This document shows, piece by piece, positions 8,161 to 16,317 of a stretch of 64,000 nt of DNA (position 1 is the stretch's first letter; each line of letters begins with the position of its first letter). The notes under the pieces are model-generated. The model searched no databases. It worked only from the letters and a program-made list of their open reading frames with translations, and had not been told where the DNA came from. The stretch is taken from positions 1 through 64,000 of the forward strand of contig NZ_JBDIVF010000008.1 of the NCBI RefSeq assembly GCF_039631355.1, in the 5' to 3' direction. The stretch comes from Uliginosibacterium paludis. Lineage in GTDB: Bacteria > Pseudomonadota > Gammaproteobacteria > Burkholderiales > Rhodocyclaceae. Both the position numbers and the translations under genes were made by a program.

Positions 8161-8859
8161 TCAGACTGCCTGCCGCACTCGGGTACCGAAGATCGCCGAG
8201 CCGACGCGCACCATGGTCGAGCCCTCCTCGATGGCCAGCTCGAGGTCATCCGACATGCCCATCGACAGCATGTCGAGCGGCAGGCCGGTCATGGCGCGCA
8301 GGTCATCGCGCAGCTCGACCAGTTGCCGGAAGCGGCCACGCAGGCGCGCCTCGTCCGGCCCCGGCTCCGGAATGCACATCAGGCCCGCCAGTTCGATCCG
8401 CGGCAACGCGGCCACGGCCTGCGCCAGCGCGGGCAGCTCATCGGGCGCCACACCGCTCTTGCTCTCCTCGCCGCTGACGTTCACCTGCAGGCAGATCCGC
8501 AGTGGCGGCAGGTGCACGTCACGCTGTTCGGACAGGCGCTGAGCAATCTTCAGCCGGTCTACCGAGTGCACCCAGGCGAAATGGTTCGCGATGAGGCGGG
8601 TCTTGTTGCTCTGGATCGGCCCGATGAAATGCCACTCGATCGGAAGATCGCCCAGCTCGGCCATCTTGTCGATGGCTTCCTGGACATAATTTTCACCAAA
8701 CGCGACCTGCCCGGCAGCATGCGCTTCGCGCACGGCCGCTGCGGGCCAGGTCTTGGAAACCGCAAGCAGCCGCACCGCATTGTGGTGCCGTCCGCATTTC
8801 CGCCCGGCGGCTTCGATGCGTGTGCTGACTGTGCGCAGGTTTTCAGCTATGCCGGGCAT
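8161..8859 (-). CDS. yggS: YggS family pyridoxal phosphate homeostasis protein
   Basis: A 232-residue PLP-binding protein of the YggS/PROSC family. It keeps free pyridoxal phosphate and some amino-acid pools in balance and is not known to catalyse a reaction. The fold is an alanine-racemase-like N-terminal barrel. The PLP lysine lies in RLLAVSKTWP, with GENYVQEA, WHFIGPIQSNK and the phosphate-binding end SMGMSDDLELAI also visible. It is divergent from pilT, as in many gammaproteobacteria and betaproteobacteria. The genes proC and yggT follow. Confidence 0.96.
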   Translation of the reverse strand: MPGIAENLRTVSTRIEAAGRKCGRHHNAVRLLAVSKTWPAAAVREAHAAGQVAFGENYVQEAIDKMAELGDLPIEWHFIGPIQSNKTRLIANHFAWVHSVDRLKIAQRLSEQRDVHLPPLRICLQVNVSGEESKSGVAPDELPALAQAVAALPRIELAGLMCIPEPGPDEARLRGRFRQLVELRDDLRAMTGLPLDMLSMGMSDDLELAIEEGSTMVRVGSAIFGTRVRQAV

Positions 8860-8949
8860 ATAATCGATTCAACCTATCCGCCAGAATGGTCGAAAAGTAT
8901 AACAGCCGCATCCCGCGGCCCCATCCCGAATCCGGAAAGCGAAGAACTC

Positions 8950-9996
8950 ATGGAAATCACTGAACTGCTGGCCTTTTCCGTCAAGAACAAAGCGTCCGAC
9001 CTTCACTTGTCCGCCGGCCTGCCGCCGATGATCCGCGTCAATGGTGACGTCCGCCGGATCAACCTGCCGCCGCTCGAGCACAAGGACGTGCACGCCATGG
9101 TGTATGACATCATGAATGACGGCCAGCGCAAGCAGTACGAGGAGTTCCTCGAATGCGACTTCTCTTTCGCCGTGCCCAACCTGGCGCGCTTCCGGGTCAA
9201 TGCCTTCGTGCAGGAACGGGGCGCCGGCGCGGTCTTCCGGACCATTCCGTCCAAGGTGCTCTCGCTCGAAGACCTGAACTGCCCGAAAGTCTTCAAGGAC
9301 ATCTCCGAGCAACCGCGCGGCATCGTGCTCGTGACCGGTCCGACCGGCTCGGGCAAGTCGACCACGCTGGCGGCGATGATCGACTATATCAACGAGAACG
9401 AATACGGCCATATCCTCACGATCGAAGACCCGATCGAATTCGTGCACACGCCAAAGCGCTGCCTCATCAACCAGCGCGAAGTGCACCGCGACACCCACTC
9501 CTTCTCCAACGCGCTGCGCTCCGCGCTTCGTGAAGACCCGGACATCGTGCTGGTGGGCGAATTGCGCGACCTTGAAACCATCCGCCTCGCGATGACTGCG
9601 GCAGAAACCGGCCACCTGGTGTTCGGCACACTCCACACCTCGTCAGCCGCCAAGACCGTTGACCGCGTGGTCGACGTGTTCCCGGCCGAAGAAAAGGAAA
9701 TGATCCGCGCGATGCTCTCGGAATCGCTGCGTGCGGTGATCTCGCAGACGCTGCTCAAGACCAAGGACGGTCAGGGGCGCGTCGCCGCACACGAAATCAT
9801 GATCGGCACCCCCGCCATCCGTAACCTGATCCGGGAAAACAAGGTGGCGCAGATGTATTCCTCGATCCAGACGGGCCAGCAGTACGGCATGCAGACGCTC
9901 GACCAGAACCTTCAGGACCTGGTCCGCCGCAACATCGTATCGCCGGGCGAAGCACGCATTCGTGCAGCCAACAAGGATCTGTTCCCGGGCAACTGA
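8950..9996 (+). CDS. pilT: Type IV pilus retraction ATPase PilT
   Basis: PilT is the hexameric cytoplasmic motor that depolymerises type IV pili and so drives twitching motility and DNA uptake. The 348-residue protein begins MEITELLAFSVKNKASDLHL, the usual PilT start. It has an N-terminal PAS-like domain, Walker A GPTGSGKST at 130-138, the Asp box LTIEDPIEFVH, Walker B EDPDIVLVGELRD and the His box TGHLVFGTLHT. The open frame extends far upstream through yggS, but the ATG after GAAGAACTC fits the family. pilU follows 53 bases later. Confidence 0.98.
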   Translation: MEITELLAFSVKNKASDLHLSAGLPPMIRVNGDVRRINLPPLEHKDVHAMVYDIMNDGQRKQYEEFLECDFSFAVPNLARFRVNAFVQERGAGAVFRTIPSKVLSLEDLNCPKVFKDISEQPRGIVLVTGPTGSGKSTTLAAMIDYINENEYGHILTIEDPIEFVHTPKRCLINQREVHRDTHSFSNALRSALREDPDIVLVGELRDLETIRLAMTAAETGHLVFGTLHTSSAAKTVDRVVDVFPAEEKEMIRAMLSESLRAVISQTLLKTKDGQGRVAAHEIMIGTPAIRNLIRENKVAQMYSSIQTGQQYGMQTLDQNLQDLVRRNIVSPGEARIRAANKDLFPGN

Positions 9997-10049
9997 GTTC
10001 AGCCCAACCACAACGCATGACGCCGGCCAGGCCGGCACAGGGAGACCGC

Positions 10050-11183
10050 ATGGAACGCGATCAGGCGCTCAAGTTCGTTCAGGATCTGCTCAGGCTCATG
10101 GTGAGCAAGAAGGGCTCCGACCTTTTCATCACGGCCGGCTTTCCGCCCGCCATCAAGATCGACGGCAAGATCATCCCGCAGTCGAACCAGATCCTGTCGC
10201 CGCAGCACACCCAGGAAATCGCCCGGGCGGTGATGAACGACAAGCAGGCGGCGGAGTTCGAATCAACGAAGGAATGCAACTTCGCGATTTCGCCCTCCGG
10301 CATCGGCCGCTTCCGGATGAATGCCTTCGTGCAGCAGGGCCGCATCGGCATGGTGGCACGGACCATCGCAGCCCGCATTCCGACGCTCGACGAGCTGGGC
10401 CTGCCCCCGATCCTGCGGGACATCGCGATGTCCAAACGCGGTCTGGTGATTTTCGTCGGCGGTACCGGTACCGGTAAAACCACCTCGCTCGCGGCGCTGG
10501 TCGACTACCGCAACGAGCACACTTACGGCCACATCATTACCCTGGAAGACCCGATCGAGTACGTGCACAACCACAAGAACTGCGTGGTGACGCAACGCGA
10601 GGTCGGCCTCGACACCGAAACCTGGGAAGCCGGACTGAAAAACACGCTGCGGCAGGCGCCGGACGTGATCCTGATGGGCGAGATCCGCGACCGCGAGACC
10701 ATGGACTACGGCATCGCCTTCGCCGAAACCGGCCACCTCTGTCTGGCCACGCTCCACGCCAACAGCGCCAACCAGGCCATTGACCGGATCATCAACTTCT
10801 TCCCGGAAGAGCGTCGGGCGCAACTGCTGATGGATCTGTCTCTGAACCTGCGCGGCATCGTCTCGCAGCGCCTGCTGCCGAAAAAGGAAAGCAAGGGGCG
10901 CGTGCCGGCCATCGAGGTGATGCTGAACTCACCGCTGATTGCCGATCTGATCTTCAAGGGCGAGGTGCACGAGCTGAAAGACGTAATGAAACGCTCCCGC
11001 GAAATCGGCATGCAGACTTTCGACCAGGCCCTGTTCGAACTCTACGAAGCCGGTCTCATCACCTTCGAAGACGCACTGCGCAATGCCGACTCGGTGAATG
11101 ACCTGCGCCTGCAGATCAAGCTCAACAGCAAGCATTCCGACCGCGATCTGCTTGCAGGTGTCCAGAATCTCGACATCATCTAG
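10050..11183 (+). CDS. pilU: Type IV pilus PilT-dependent retraction ATPase PilU
   Basis: PilU is the accessory retraction ATPase that works through PilT to increase retraction force. The 377-residue product starts MERDQALKFVQDLLRLMVSK after a GGAGA ribosome-binding site. Walker A is GGTGTGKTT at 137-145, and the Asp box (LEDPIEYVH), Walker B (DVILMGEIRD) and His box (TGHLCLATLHAN) are intact. Compared with PilT it has the longer, variable C-terminus typical of PilU. It is paralogous to and co-oriented with pilT, probably in one operon. Confidence 0.97.
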   Translation: MERDQALKFVQDLLRLMVSKKGSDLFITAGFPPAIKIDGKIIPQSNQILSPQHTQEIARAVMNDKQAAEFESTKECNFAISPSGIGRFRMNAFVQQGRIGMVARTIAARIPTLDELGLPPILRDIAMSKRGLVIFVGGTGTGKTTSLAALVDYRNEHTYGHIITLEDPIEYVHNHKNCVVTQREVGLDTETWEAGLKNTLRQAPDVILMGEIRDRETMDYGIAFAETGHLCLATLHANSANQAIDRIINFFPEERRAQLLMDLSLNLRGIVSQRLLPKKESKGRVPAIEVMLNSPLIADLIFKGEVHELKDVMKRSREIGMQTFDQALFELYEAGLITFEDALRNADSVNDLRLQIKLNSKHSDRDLLAGVQNLDII

Positions 11184-11313
11184 AAATCACGAATCAATCT
11201 GCTGCGCGAACCGATCTCGCCGCTGCGCGACTCGCCGTACGCCAGTATGGCTGCGTTGCTCCCGGCGACCTCGGCCCGCTCGCGACGATTTCTTCGTCAT
11301 TTCACGCTCAGGG
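11184..11313 (+). other. Non-coding spacer with repeat-like sequence after pilU
   Basis: This 130-base stretch has no convincing gene. It contains the 9-mer GCTGCGCGA twice, about 20 bases apart, and a run of sequence that resembles, from memory only, dispersed intergenic elements of betaproteobacteria. No second copy is apparent in this window. It is followed at once by a terminator-like hairpin. Confidence 0.3.
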
Positions 11314-11346
11314 AAAATGCCGTATCGTGTCTGGTGTGGCATTTTT
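11314..11346 (+). terminator. Terminator between convergent pilU and the RNA methyltransferase gene
   Basis: AAAATGCC (11314-11321) pairs with GGCATTTT (11338-11345) across a 16-base loop and is followed by T. Its position between convergent genes and the A and T tracts on both sides suggest a bidirectional terminator. The stem is only eight base pairs and AT-rich, so strength is uncertain. Confidence 0.55.
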
Positions 11347-11427
11347 CATGGACGACAGGCCGAAGCAGCCAGCCCCGCACCACGTTTCAAGCAGGCTCCT
11401 TGAAGAAGCCCGCCTCTCCAGGCAGCA

Positions 11428-12570
11428 CTAGCCGCGGTTCTGCCCCGCCACGACCTTGAACTCGAACACCCGGCAATCGAGGTCGCCGTTCATGAGCGGA
11501 GTACGCTTGGTCGCCTTGAGGCCAATGCGCTTGGCCATTTCCAGATCGGCCGTCAGGAAGTAGCAGTTCCAGCCGGCATAGCCACGCTTGAGTGTGTCAC
11601 CCAGTTTCGGATACCAGTCCTGCAGCTCGTCGCCCGACGAGAGACGGACACCGTAAGGCGGGTTGCTGACCATCACGCCCTCGTCATCCGGCGCTTCGAG
11701 ATCAAGCACATCACAAACGAGCAACTCCACCTTGCCAGCCAGCCCGGCAGCCGCGAGGTTGGCCTCGGCATTGGCTAGCTGGCGCGGATCGATGTCGGAG
11801 CCGAAAATCGGCAACTCCGGCTCATCACGCTGCCGGCGCTCGGCCGCGCGACGGATTTCACGCCAGAGTTCGGCATCGAAATGACGGAATTTCTCGAAGG
11901 CAAAACTGCGCGCGAGACCCGGCGCGATATCCAGTGCCATCTGCGCCGCTTCGATGAGGAAGGTGCCGCTGCCGCACATCGGATCCAGCAGGGTCTGGCC
12001 TGGCTGCCAGCCGCTGATCTTCAGGATGCCGGCCGCAAGGTTTTCCTTGAGCGGCGCTTCGACCTTGGCACGCTTGAAGCCACGCTTGTAGAGCGGCTCG
12101 CCGGAGGTGTCCAGATAGAGCGTGCAGGTTTCTTCGGTCAGGAAGGCATGAATGCGCATGTCCGGCGACACGGTATCGACGTCCGGCCGGCCGCCGCGGA
12201 TCTGGCGAAAGTGGTCGCAGATGCCGTCCTTGATGCGCAGGGTCACGAAGTTGAGGCTCTTCAACGGCGACTTGATCGAGGTGACATTGATCCGCATCGT
12301 GTTGATGGTGTCGAAGTGCCGTGCCCAGGTCACCGCGCTCGCCAGCCGGTAGATTTCTTCCTCGCTGCGGTAACGGGTAAAACCGACTTTCCACAGCAAA
12401 CGGGTCGCGATCCGGCTCTCGAGGTTCGCACGGTAGGCATAGGCCCAGTCGCCTTCGCTGGACACACCGCCGTGCGTCACCTCGACATGGGTGGCGCCAC
12501 AGGCACGCAGCTCTTCGGCAAGCAGGGCCTCGAGCCCGCGCGGACAGGGCGCAAAAAAGGTTTCGGACAT
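11428..12570 (-). CDS. THUMP-domain class I SAM-dependent RNA methyltransferase (RlmL N-terminal-like)
   Basis: A 380-residue protein related to the N-terminal (guanine-N2 methyltransferase) half of E. coli RlmL and to B. subtilis YpsC. It probably methylates 23S rRNA. It has a ferredoxin-like/THUMP RNA-binding region (about 45-160) and a Rossmann methyltransferase domain with SAM motif DPMCGSG (196-202). FGSDIDPRQL and the catalytic motif NPPYG (303-307) are also present. The C-terminal RlmK half is absent. I start at MSETFFAPCPRG; the longer open frame reads through hemJ. It is next to hemJ, five bases away on the same strand. Confidence 0.9.
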   Translation of the reverse strand: MSETFFAPCPRGLEALLAEELRACGATHVEVTHGGVSSEGDWAYAYRANLESRIATRLLWKVGFTRYRSEEEIYRLASAVTWARHFDTINTMRINVTSIKSPLKSLNFVTLRIKDGICDHFRQIRGGRPDVDTVSPDMRIHAFLTEETCTLYLDTSGEPLYKRGFKRAKVEAPLKENLAAGILKISGWQPGQTLLDPMCGSGTFLIEAAQMALDIAPGLARSFAFEKFRHFDAELWREIRRAAERRQRDEPELPIFGSDIDPRQLANAEANLAAAGLAGKVELLVCDVLDLEAPDDEGVMVSNPPYGVRLSSGDELQDWYPKLGDTLKRGYAGWNCYFLTADLEMAKRIGLKATKRTPLMNGDLDCRVFEFKVVAGQNRG

Positions 12571-12575
12571 GGCGT

Positions 12576-13013
12576 TCAGAAGGGGCGGACGATGACAAGG
12601 ATGAGGATGCCCAGCAGAAACAGCACGGGCACTTCGTTGAACCAGCGGAACCACACATGGCTGCGCCGGTTCTGGCGCTCGCGGAACTGCCGCAGCAGCA
12701 CACTGCAGTAGCCGTCATAGGCGGTCAGGCAGAGCACCAGCAGCAGCTTGGCGTGCAGCCAGGGCTGACTCCACCACATGCCCGGCCCGGCCAGCGTGAA
12801 GGTAATGGCGAGGCCAAAGATCCAGGTGCCCAGCATCAGCGGCATCATGAAACGCTTGAGACGCCGCGCCATGCCCAGCAGGCGTTCGTACTCGGCGCCG
12901 GCGGTATCGCTGACCTCGGCCAGATTCACATAGATCCGCGGCAGATAAAAAAGGCCGGCAAACCAGCTGATGACGAAAAAGACATGGATTGCCTTGAGCC
13001 AGGGATAGGCCAT
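12576..13013 (-). CDS. hemJ: HemJ-type protoporphyrinogen IX oxidase
   Basis: HemJ oxidises protoporphyrinogen IX to protoporphyrin IX in the inner membrane during heme synthesis. The 145-residue protein has four predicted membrane helices. The conserved His10 lies in WLKAIHVFFVISWFAGLFYL, and a second conserved segment reads WLHAKLLLV. Length and pattern match the family formerly called UPF0093. The start at MAYPWLK has AAGGA upstream; the longer frame runs into the neighbouring gene. It is adjacent to an SDR-family gene and an RNA methyltransferase gene on the same strand. Confidence 0.92.
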   Translation of the reverse strand: MAYPWLKAIHVFFVISWFAGLFYLPRIYVNLAEVSDTAGAEYERLLGMARRLKRFMMPLMLGTWIFGLAITFTLAGPGMWWSQPWLHAKLLLVLCLTAYDGYCSVLLRQFRERQNRRSHVWFRWFNEVPVLFLLGILILVIVRPF

Positions 13014-13014
13014 T

Positions 13015-13911
13015 TCAGTTTCCTTGTTGTTCCTTGCAACGCTGCGCCAGTGCGTGCTGCAAGCCTTCCAGCACATCGGGATGACGCGGCTGCCAGCGCA
13101 GTTCGCGCCGGATGCGCGCGTTGCTGAGCCTGCGGGATTCGCTCATGAAGCTCATGCTGAGCGCCGTGAGACGCCGTGCACACTCGGCGCGGCTCAAGCG
13201 CGGCGGGCGCGGCAGGCCAGCGAGGTCGGCCATTGCATCGTAATAGTCGCCCATCCGCAAGTCCGAATCATCGCAGGTGTTGAAAACACGCAGCCGCGGC
13301 CCGCGAAAGAGCGCCAGACAGGCCGCCCGGGCCAGATCGTCGGCATGAACGTGATTGGTGAAGACATCTTCCTCTGCCCGCAGCACCGGATCCCCGCGTT
13401 CCAGACGGGCCAGCGACAGGCGCTCTGCCGCGTAGATGCCGGGTGCCCGCAGGATGCGCAGCGCGCCGCCGCTCGCCAGGGCATGCGCCCGCAGCCGCGT
13501 TTCAGCCGCGAGACGACGCCGGCCCCGCGCACTCCGTGGCGCGGGCGCGCGATGCTCCTGGACCACGGCGCCGTCGCAGTGACCATACACGCCCGAAGTG
13601 CTGACATAGACCACACTGCGCAAGAAACGCCCGCCCCGCGTGAGCGCTGCCAGCAGACGCCGGATGCGCGGATCGTCCTCGCCGGCGTCAGGCGGCGGCG
13701 CGCAGATGAGCAGGTACTCGGCCAGCCCGGCGAGGCGCCGGAGTGACTCGCGCCGGTCCAGATCGCCGCGGATCACACGCGCCCCCAAACCCTGCCAGCG
13801 GCTTGCGGCCTCGTCACTGCGCACCAGGGCGCTCACCTCGAAATGCCGGCGCAGCCAGGGCATGGCGCGTGCGGCCACGTCGCCACTGCCAATGATCAGG
13901 AGTCGATTCAT
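13015..13911 (-). CDS. SDR-family NAD(P)-binding protein (atypical, YeeZ-like)
   Basis: A 298-residue extended short-chain dehydrogenase/epimerase-like protein. The N-terminus LLIIGSGDVAARAM is a Rossmann nucleotide-binding motif. VVYVSTSGVYGHCDG corresponds to the active-site strand of the family. The usual YxxxK catalytic pair is not evident, so it is an atypical SDR. The C-terminal part carries FTNHVHADDLARA, typical of nucleoside-sugar epimerase relatives. The substrate is unknown. The start codon has no clear Shine-Dalgarno sequence and lies only seven bases after a possible -10 element, so a leaderless transcript is conceivable. Confidence 0.8.
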   Translation of the reverse strand: MNRLLIIGSGDVAARAMPWLRRHFEVSALVRSDEAASRWQGLGARVIRGDLDRRESLRRLAGLAEYLLICAPPPDAGEDDPRIRRLLAALTRGGRFLRSVVYVSTSGVYGHCDGAVVQEHRAPAPRSARGRRRLAAETRLRAHALASGGALRILRAPGIYAAERLSLARLERGDPVLRAEEDVFTNHVHADDLARAACLALFRGPRLRVFNTCDDSDLRMGDYYDAMADLAGLPRPPRLSRAECARRLTALSMSFMSESRRLSNARIRRELRWQPRHPDVLEGLQHALAQRCKEQQGN

Positions 13912-13917
13912 GGCGCG

Positions 13918-13997
13918 ATTATCGCAAAGCCTGCACTTTCAGTGGCCCGGTTTGCCCTGCCCCGCGCTGTGCCGGCGCAGCGAGCCTGGGCGATAAT
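13918..13997. repeat. 8-bp inverted repeat in a divergent intergenic region
   Basis: ATTATCGC (13918-13925) and GCGATAAT (13990-13997) form a perfect inverted repeat spanning the space between the divergent SDR gene and the iron-sulfur reductase gene. Each arm contains GATAAT pointing toward its neighbouring gene and could be a -10 element, or the pair could be an operator. No good -35 hexamer accompanies either arm. Confidence 0.4.
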
Positions 13998-14030
13998 GTG
14001 CGCCTTTCCGAAACTGCCGAACCTCCCCCC

Positions 14031-15065
14031 ATGACTCACCGGATTTCCCTCCAGCCTGGCGGCCAGTCCTTCCCGGCCGACGCTGACACCACACTGCTGC
14101 ATGCCGCACTGGACGCCGGCCTGATGGTGCCTTACGGCTGCCGTGACGGCGCCTGCGGCGCCTGCAAGGCCAGAGTGACGCAGGGTAGCGTTGACCACGG
14201 ACACGCGCCCTTCACCACCTTGCCGGAAACCGAACGCGAAGCGGGCATGGCGCTGATGTGCTGCGCCCGCGCGAAGACAGACCTCGAAATGGAAGTGCGC
14301 GACGTACGCTCCATTCACGACATCCCGGTCCGCAAGCTGCCCTGCCGCGTACAGTCGCTCGACCGGCTTGCAGACGATGTGATGCGCCTGGTACTGCGCC
14401 TGCCACCCAGCGAGAATTTCAGCTTCCTGCCCGGCCAGTACATCGACTTTCTGCTGCCGGGCGGTGAGCGCCGCAGTTTCTCGGTGGCCAACACGCCCAA
14501 CCCCGACAACCAGCTCGAGCTTCATGTCCGCCTGATCCCCGGCGGAAAATTCACGCCCCAGGTCTTCACGACCATGAAGCCGCGAGACATCCTGCGCATC
14601 GAAGGCCCGCTCGGCAGCTTCCATCTGAAGGACGCACCGGAGCCCGGCGTGGAGCATCCCCTGGTACTCCTCGCTGGCGGCACGGGGTTCGCGCCGCTCA
14701 AGGCCATCATCGAGGACCTGATCGCACGCGGCTCGCAACGCGACATCGCGCTCTACTGGGGCGCACGCGACCGGGCCGGTCTCTACCTGCACGAACTCGC
14801 AAGCAGCTGGGAAACAGCCCTGCCGGGACTGCGCTACATCCCGGTCATCTCGGACGAAACCGCGGCTGACTGGACAGGCCGGCGAGGTCTTGTTCATGAA
14901 GCCGTCATGACCGACCTGCCCGACCTTTCGCACCACCAGGTCTATGCCTGCGGCGCGCCGGGCATGATCGAGATTGCAAAAAAGGATTTCAGCGAACGCT
15001 GCCAGTTGCCGTTAACCCACTTCTACGCAGACGCTTTCACCTTTTCTGCCGACGCCCGGAACTGA
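14031..15065 (+). CDS. 2Fe-2S ferredoxin-FAD/NAD(P)H reductase, CDP-6-deoxyglucoseen reductase-like
   Basis: A 344-residue electron-transfer flavoprotein. It has an N-terminal plant-type 2Fe-2S domain (Cys37, Cys42, Cys45 in GCRDGACGACKA, and Cys77). An FAD-binding barrel follows, with RSFSVANTP and a phosphate loop around RIEGPLGSF. The last domain binds NAD(P)H, with LLAGGTGFAP near its start. The same order occurs in CDP-6-deoxy-delta-3,4-glucoseen reductase and oxygenase reductases, and betaproteobacterial homologues are usually given the former name. No deoxysugar dehydratase or oxygenase lies beside it, so the acceptor is unknown. The start MTHRIS was chosen over an upstream ATG because the 2Fe-2S fold begins there. 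Confidence 0.85.
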   Translation: MTHRISLQPGGQSFPADADTTLLHAALDAGLMVPYGCRDGACGACKARVTQGSVDHGHAPFTTLPETEREAGMALMCCARAKTDLEMEVRDVRSIHDIPVRKLPCRVQSLDRLADDVMRLVLRLPPSENFSFLPGQYIDFLLPGGERRSFSVANTPNPDNQLELHVRLIPGGKFTPQVFTTMKPRDILRIEGPLGSFHLKDAPEPGVEHPLVLLAGGTGFAPLKAIIEDLIARGSQRDIALYWGARDRAGLYLHELASSWETALPGLRYIPVISDETAADWTGRRGLVHEAVMTDLPDLSHHQVYACGAPGMIEIAKKDFSERCQLPLTHFYADAFTFSADARN

Positions 15066-15107
15066 TCACGATGCCGGGCATGCGGCCCGGTCATCGGAGA
15101 ATCCTTC

Positions 15108-16247
15108 ATGAGTTCCAGCGTTCTGATTACGCGCGAACCCGTCGTCAATCAGCAGCGGGCGATCACCGCCAACCGCATCATCGTGCACGCTGCCAATATC
15201 CAGCAGGCCATCCAGGCGCTGGAAAACCTGCGGCCTCACTGGCCGACGGTACACCCGGTCTTCGTGAGCCTCGGGCGGCTCGTTCCCACCCCGGAACTCC
15301 TCGAATGGCCCTTGCCGGAGAATACGCTGGTCGAATTCCCCGCGCCGGCGCTGCAGTATCCGCAGATCCAGGACCTGATCCGTCGCTTCAACGAAGCCGG
15401 CACCCCGCTGGCCCTGTCCTGGTTCCAGCCCGGTGCGGCCTGGCCCGATGGCGTGGACTGCCGCTTCACCCTCGCTGACGTCAACAAGGTCGCGTCGCCC
15501 GACAGCACGCCGGGCCTGCCACTGGCCTGGGGCCTGCCCGACGTGCCGGCTTTCGCGCGCGCCGTGCAGCAGGGTTACACCGGCGCAGCGGGCTGGTTCT
15601 TCCTGCGGGGCGTGACGCCCGCCAAGGAACTTGCGCCGGCGCATGCCCAGATCGTGCATCTGCTCAATCTGGTCCGCAATGACGCCGACATCACCGAAAT
15701 CGAAACGGCTCTCAAGCGTGACGTATCCCTGCCTTACAAGCTGCTGCGCTACATCAACTCGCCCGGCTTCGGACTGATGGTGGAGGTGCAGTCCTTCCGC
15801 CATGCCGTCACCATTCTCGGCCGCGAAAAACTCAACAAATGGCTGGGGCTGCTGCTGGTCTCCGCCAGTCGCGACCCTTCGGCGCCCGCGGTCATGCAGG
15901 CCGCGATCGCGCGCGCGCGGATGATGGAAATCCTCGGCGCCCAGTTTTTCGACAAGGTACATCTCGACAATCTGTTCCTGACCGGCGCCTTCTCCCTGCT
16001 CGACGTGCTGCTCGGCACACGGCTGGACACGGTGCTTGAGCAACTCTCGCTGCCACCGGATGTGCGCGACGCGCTGCTGGGGGCGGGCGGCGCTTACGCC
16101 CCGCTGCTCAAGCTCGCGATCTCCTCGGAATCCTTCCTGCCCGACCAGTTGCGCGCGCAAAGCGAAGCCCTCGGACTGACCATGTCGCAGGTTTCTGCCG
16201 CGCTGCTGCAAGGCGTCGCGTTCGCCGATGCCCTGAGTTTCGGCTGA
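15108..16247 (+). CDS. HDOD-domain signalling protein with degenerate EAL-like N-terminus
   Basis: A 379-residue protein with the layout of YuxH-type EAL-HDOD regulators. The first 160 or so residues follow the fold landmarks of an EAL domain: LITREPVVNQQ, VFVSLGRL, LVEFPAP, ALSWF and a final GAAGWFFLRG. The EAL glutamate and metal ligands are missing, so it should not cleave cyclic-di-GMP. From about 170 an HDOD domain follows, with LVRNDADITEIETALKRD, LPYKLLRYINSPGF and a helical tail. HDOD proteins act in signalling, often in motility or stress. The start has GGAGA upstream. It follows the reductase gene by 42 bases and is converging on manC. Confidence 0.85.
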   Translation: MSSSVLITREPVVNQQRAITANRIIVHAANIQQAIQALENLRPHWPTVHPVFVSLGRLVPTPELLEWPLPENTLVEFPAPALQYPQIQDLIRRFNEAGTPLALSWFQPGAAWPDGVDCRFTLADVNKVASPDSTPGLPLAWGLPDVPAFARAVQQGYTGAAGWFFLRGVTPAKELAPAHAQIVHLLNLVRNDADITEIETALKRDVSLPYKLLRYINSPGFGLMVEVQSFRHAVTILGREKLNKWLGLLLVSASRDPSAPAVMQAAIARARMMEILGAQFFDKVHLDNLFLTGAFSLLDVLLGTRLDTVLEQLSLPPDVRDALLGAGGAYAPLLKLAISSESFLPDQLRAQSEALGLTMSQVSAALLQGVAFADALSFG

Positions 16248-16268
16248 ACACCCGGTCACGCGAATGAA

Positions 16269-16295
16269 AAAGGCCACTCACCAGGAGTGGCCTTT
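16269..16295. terminator. Bidirectional terminator between the HDOD gene and manC
   Basis: AAAGGCCACTC (16269-16279) pairs perfectly with GAGTGGCCTTT (16285-16295) around a 5-base loop. A runs on one side and T runs on the other fit termination in both directions between these convergent genes. Confidence 0.85.
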
Positions 16296-16317
16296 CATTT
16301 TCAAGTAGTGCAGGGAC

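Noticed and set aside
8898..8903. TATAAC as a pilT promoter -10 element
   Set aside because: The sequence at the -35 position (TATCCG) does not match, so the call is not supportable on its own.
8140..8949. In-frame extension of pilT through yggS
   Set aside because: Homologous PilT proteins start at the ATG at 8950, and the extension reads antisense through yggS.
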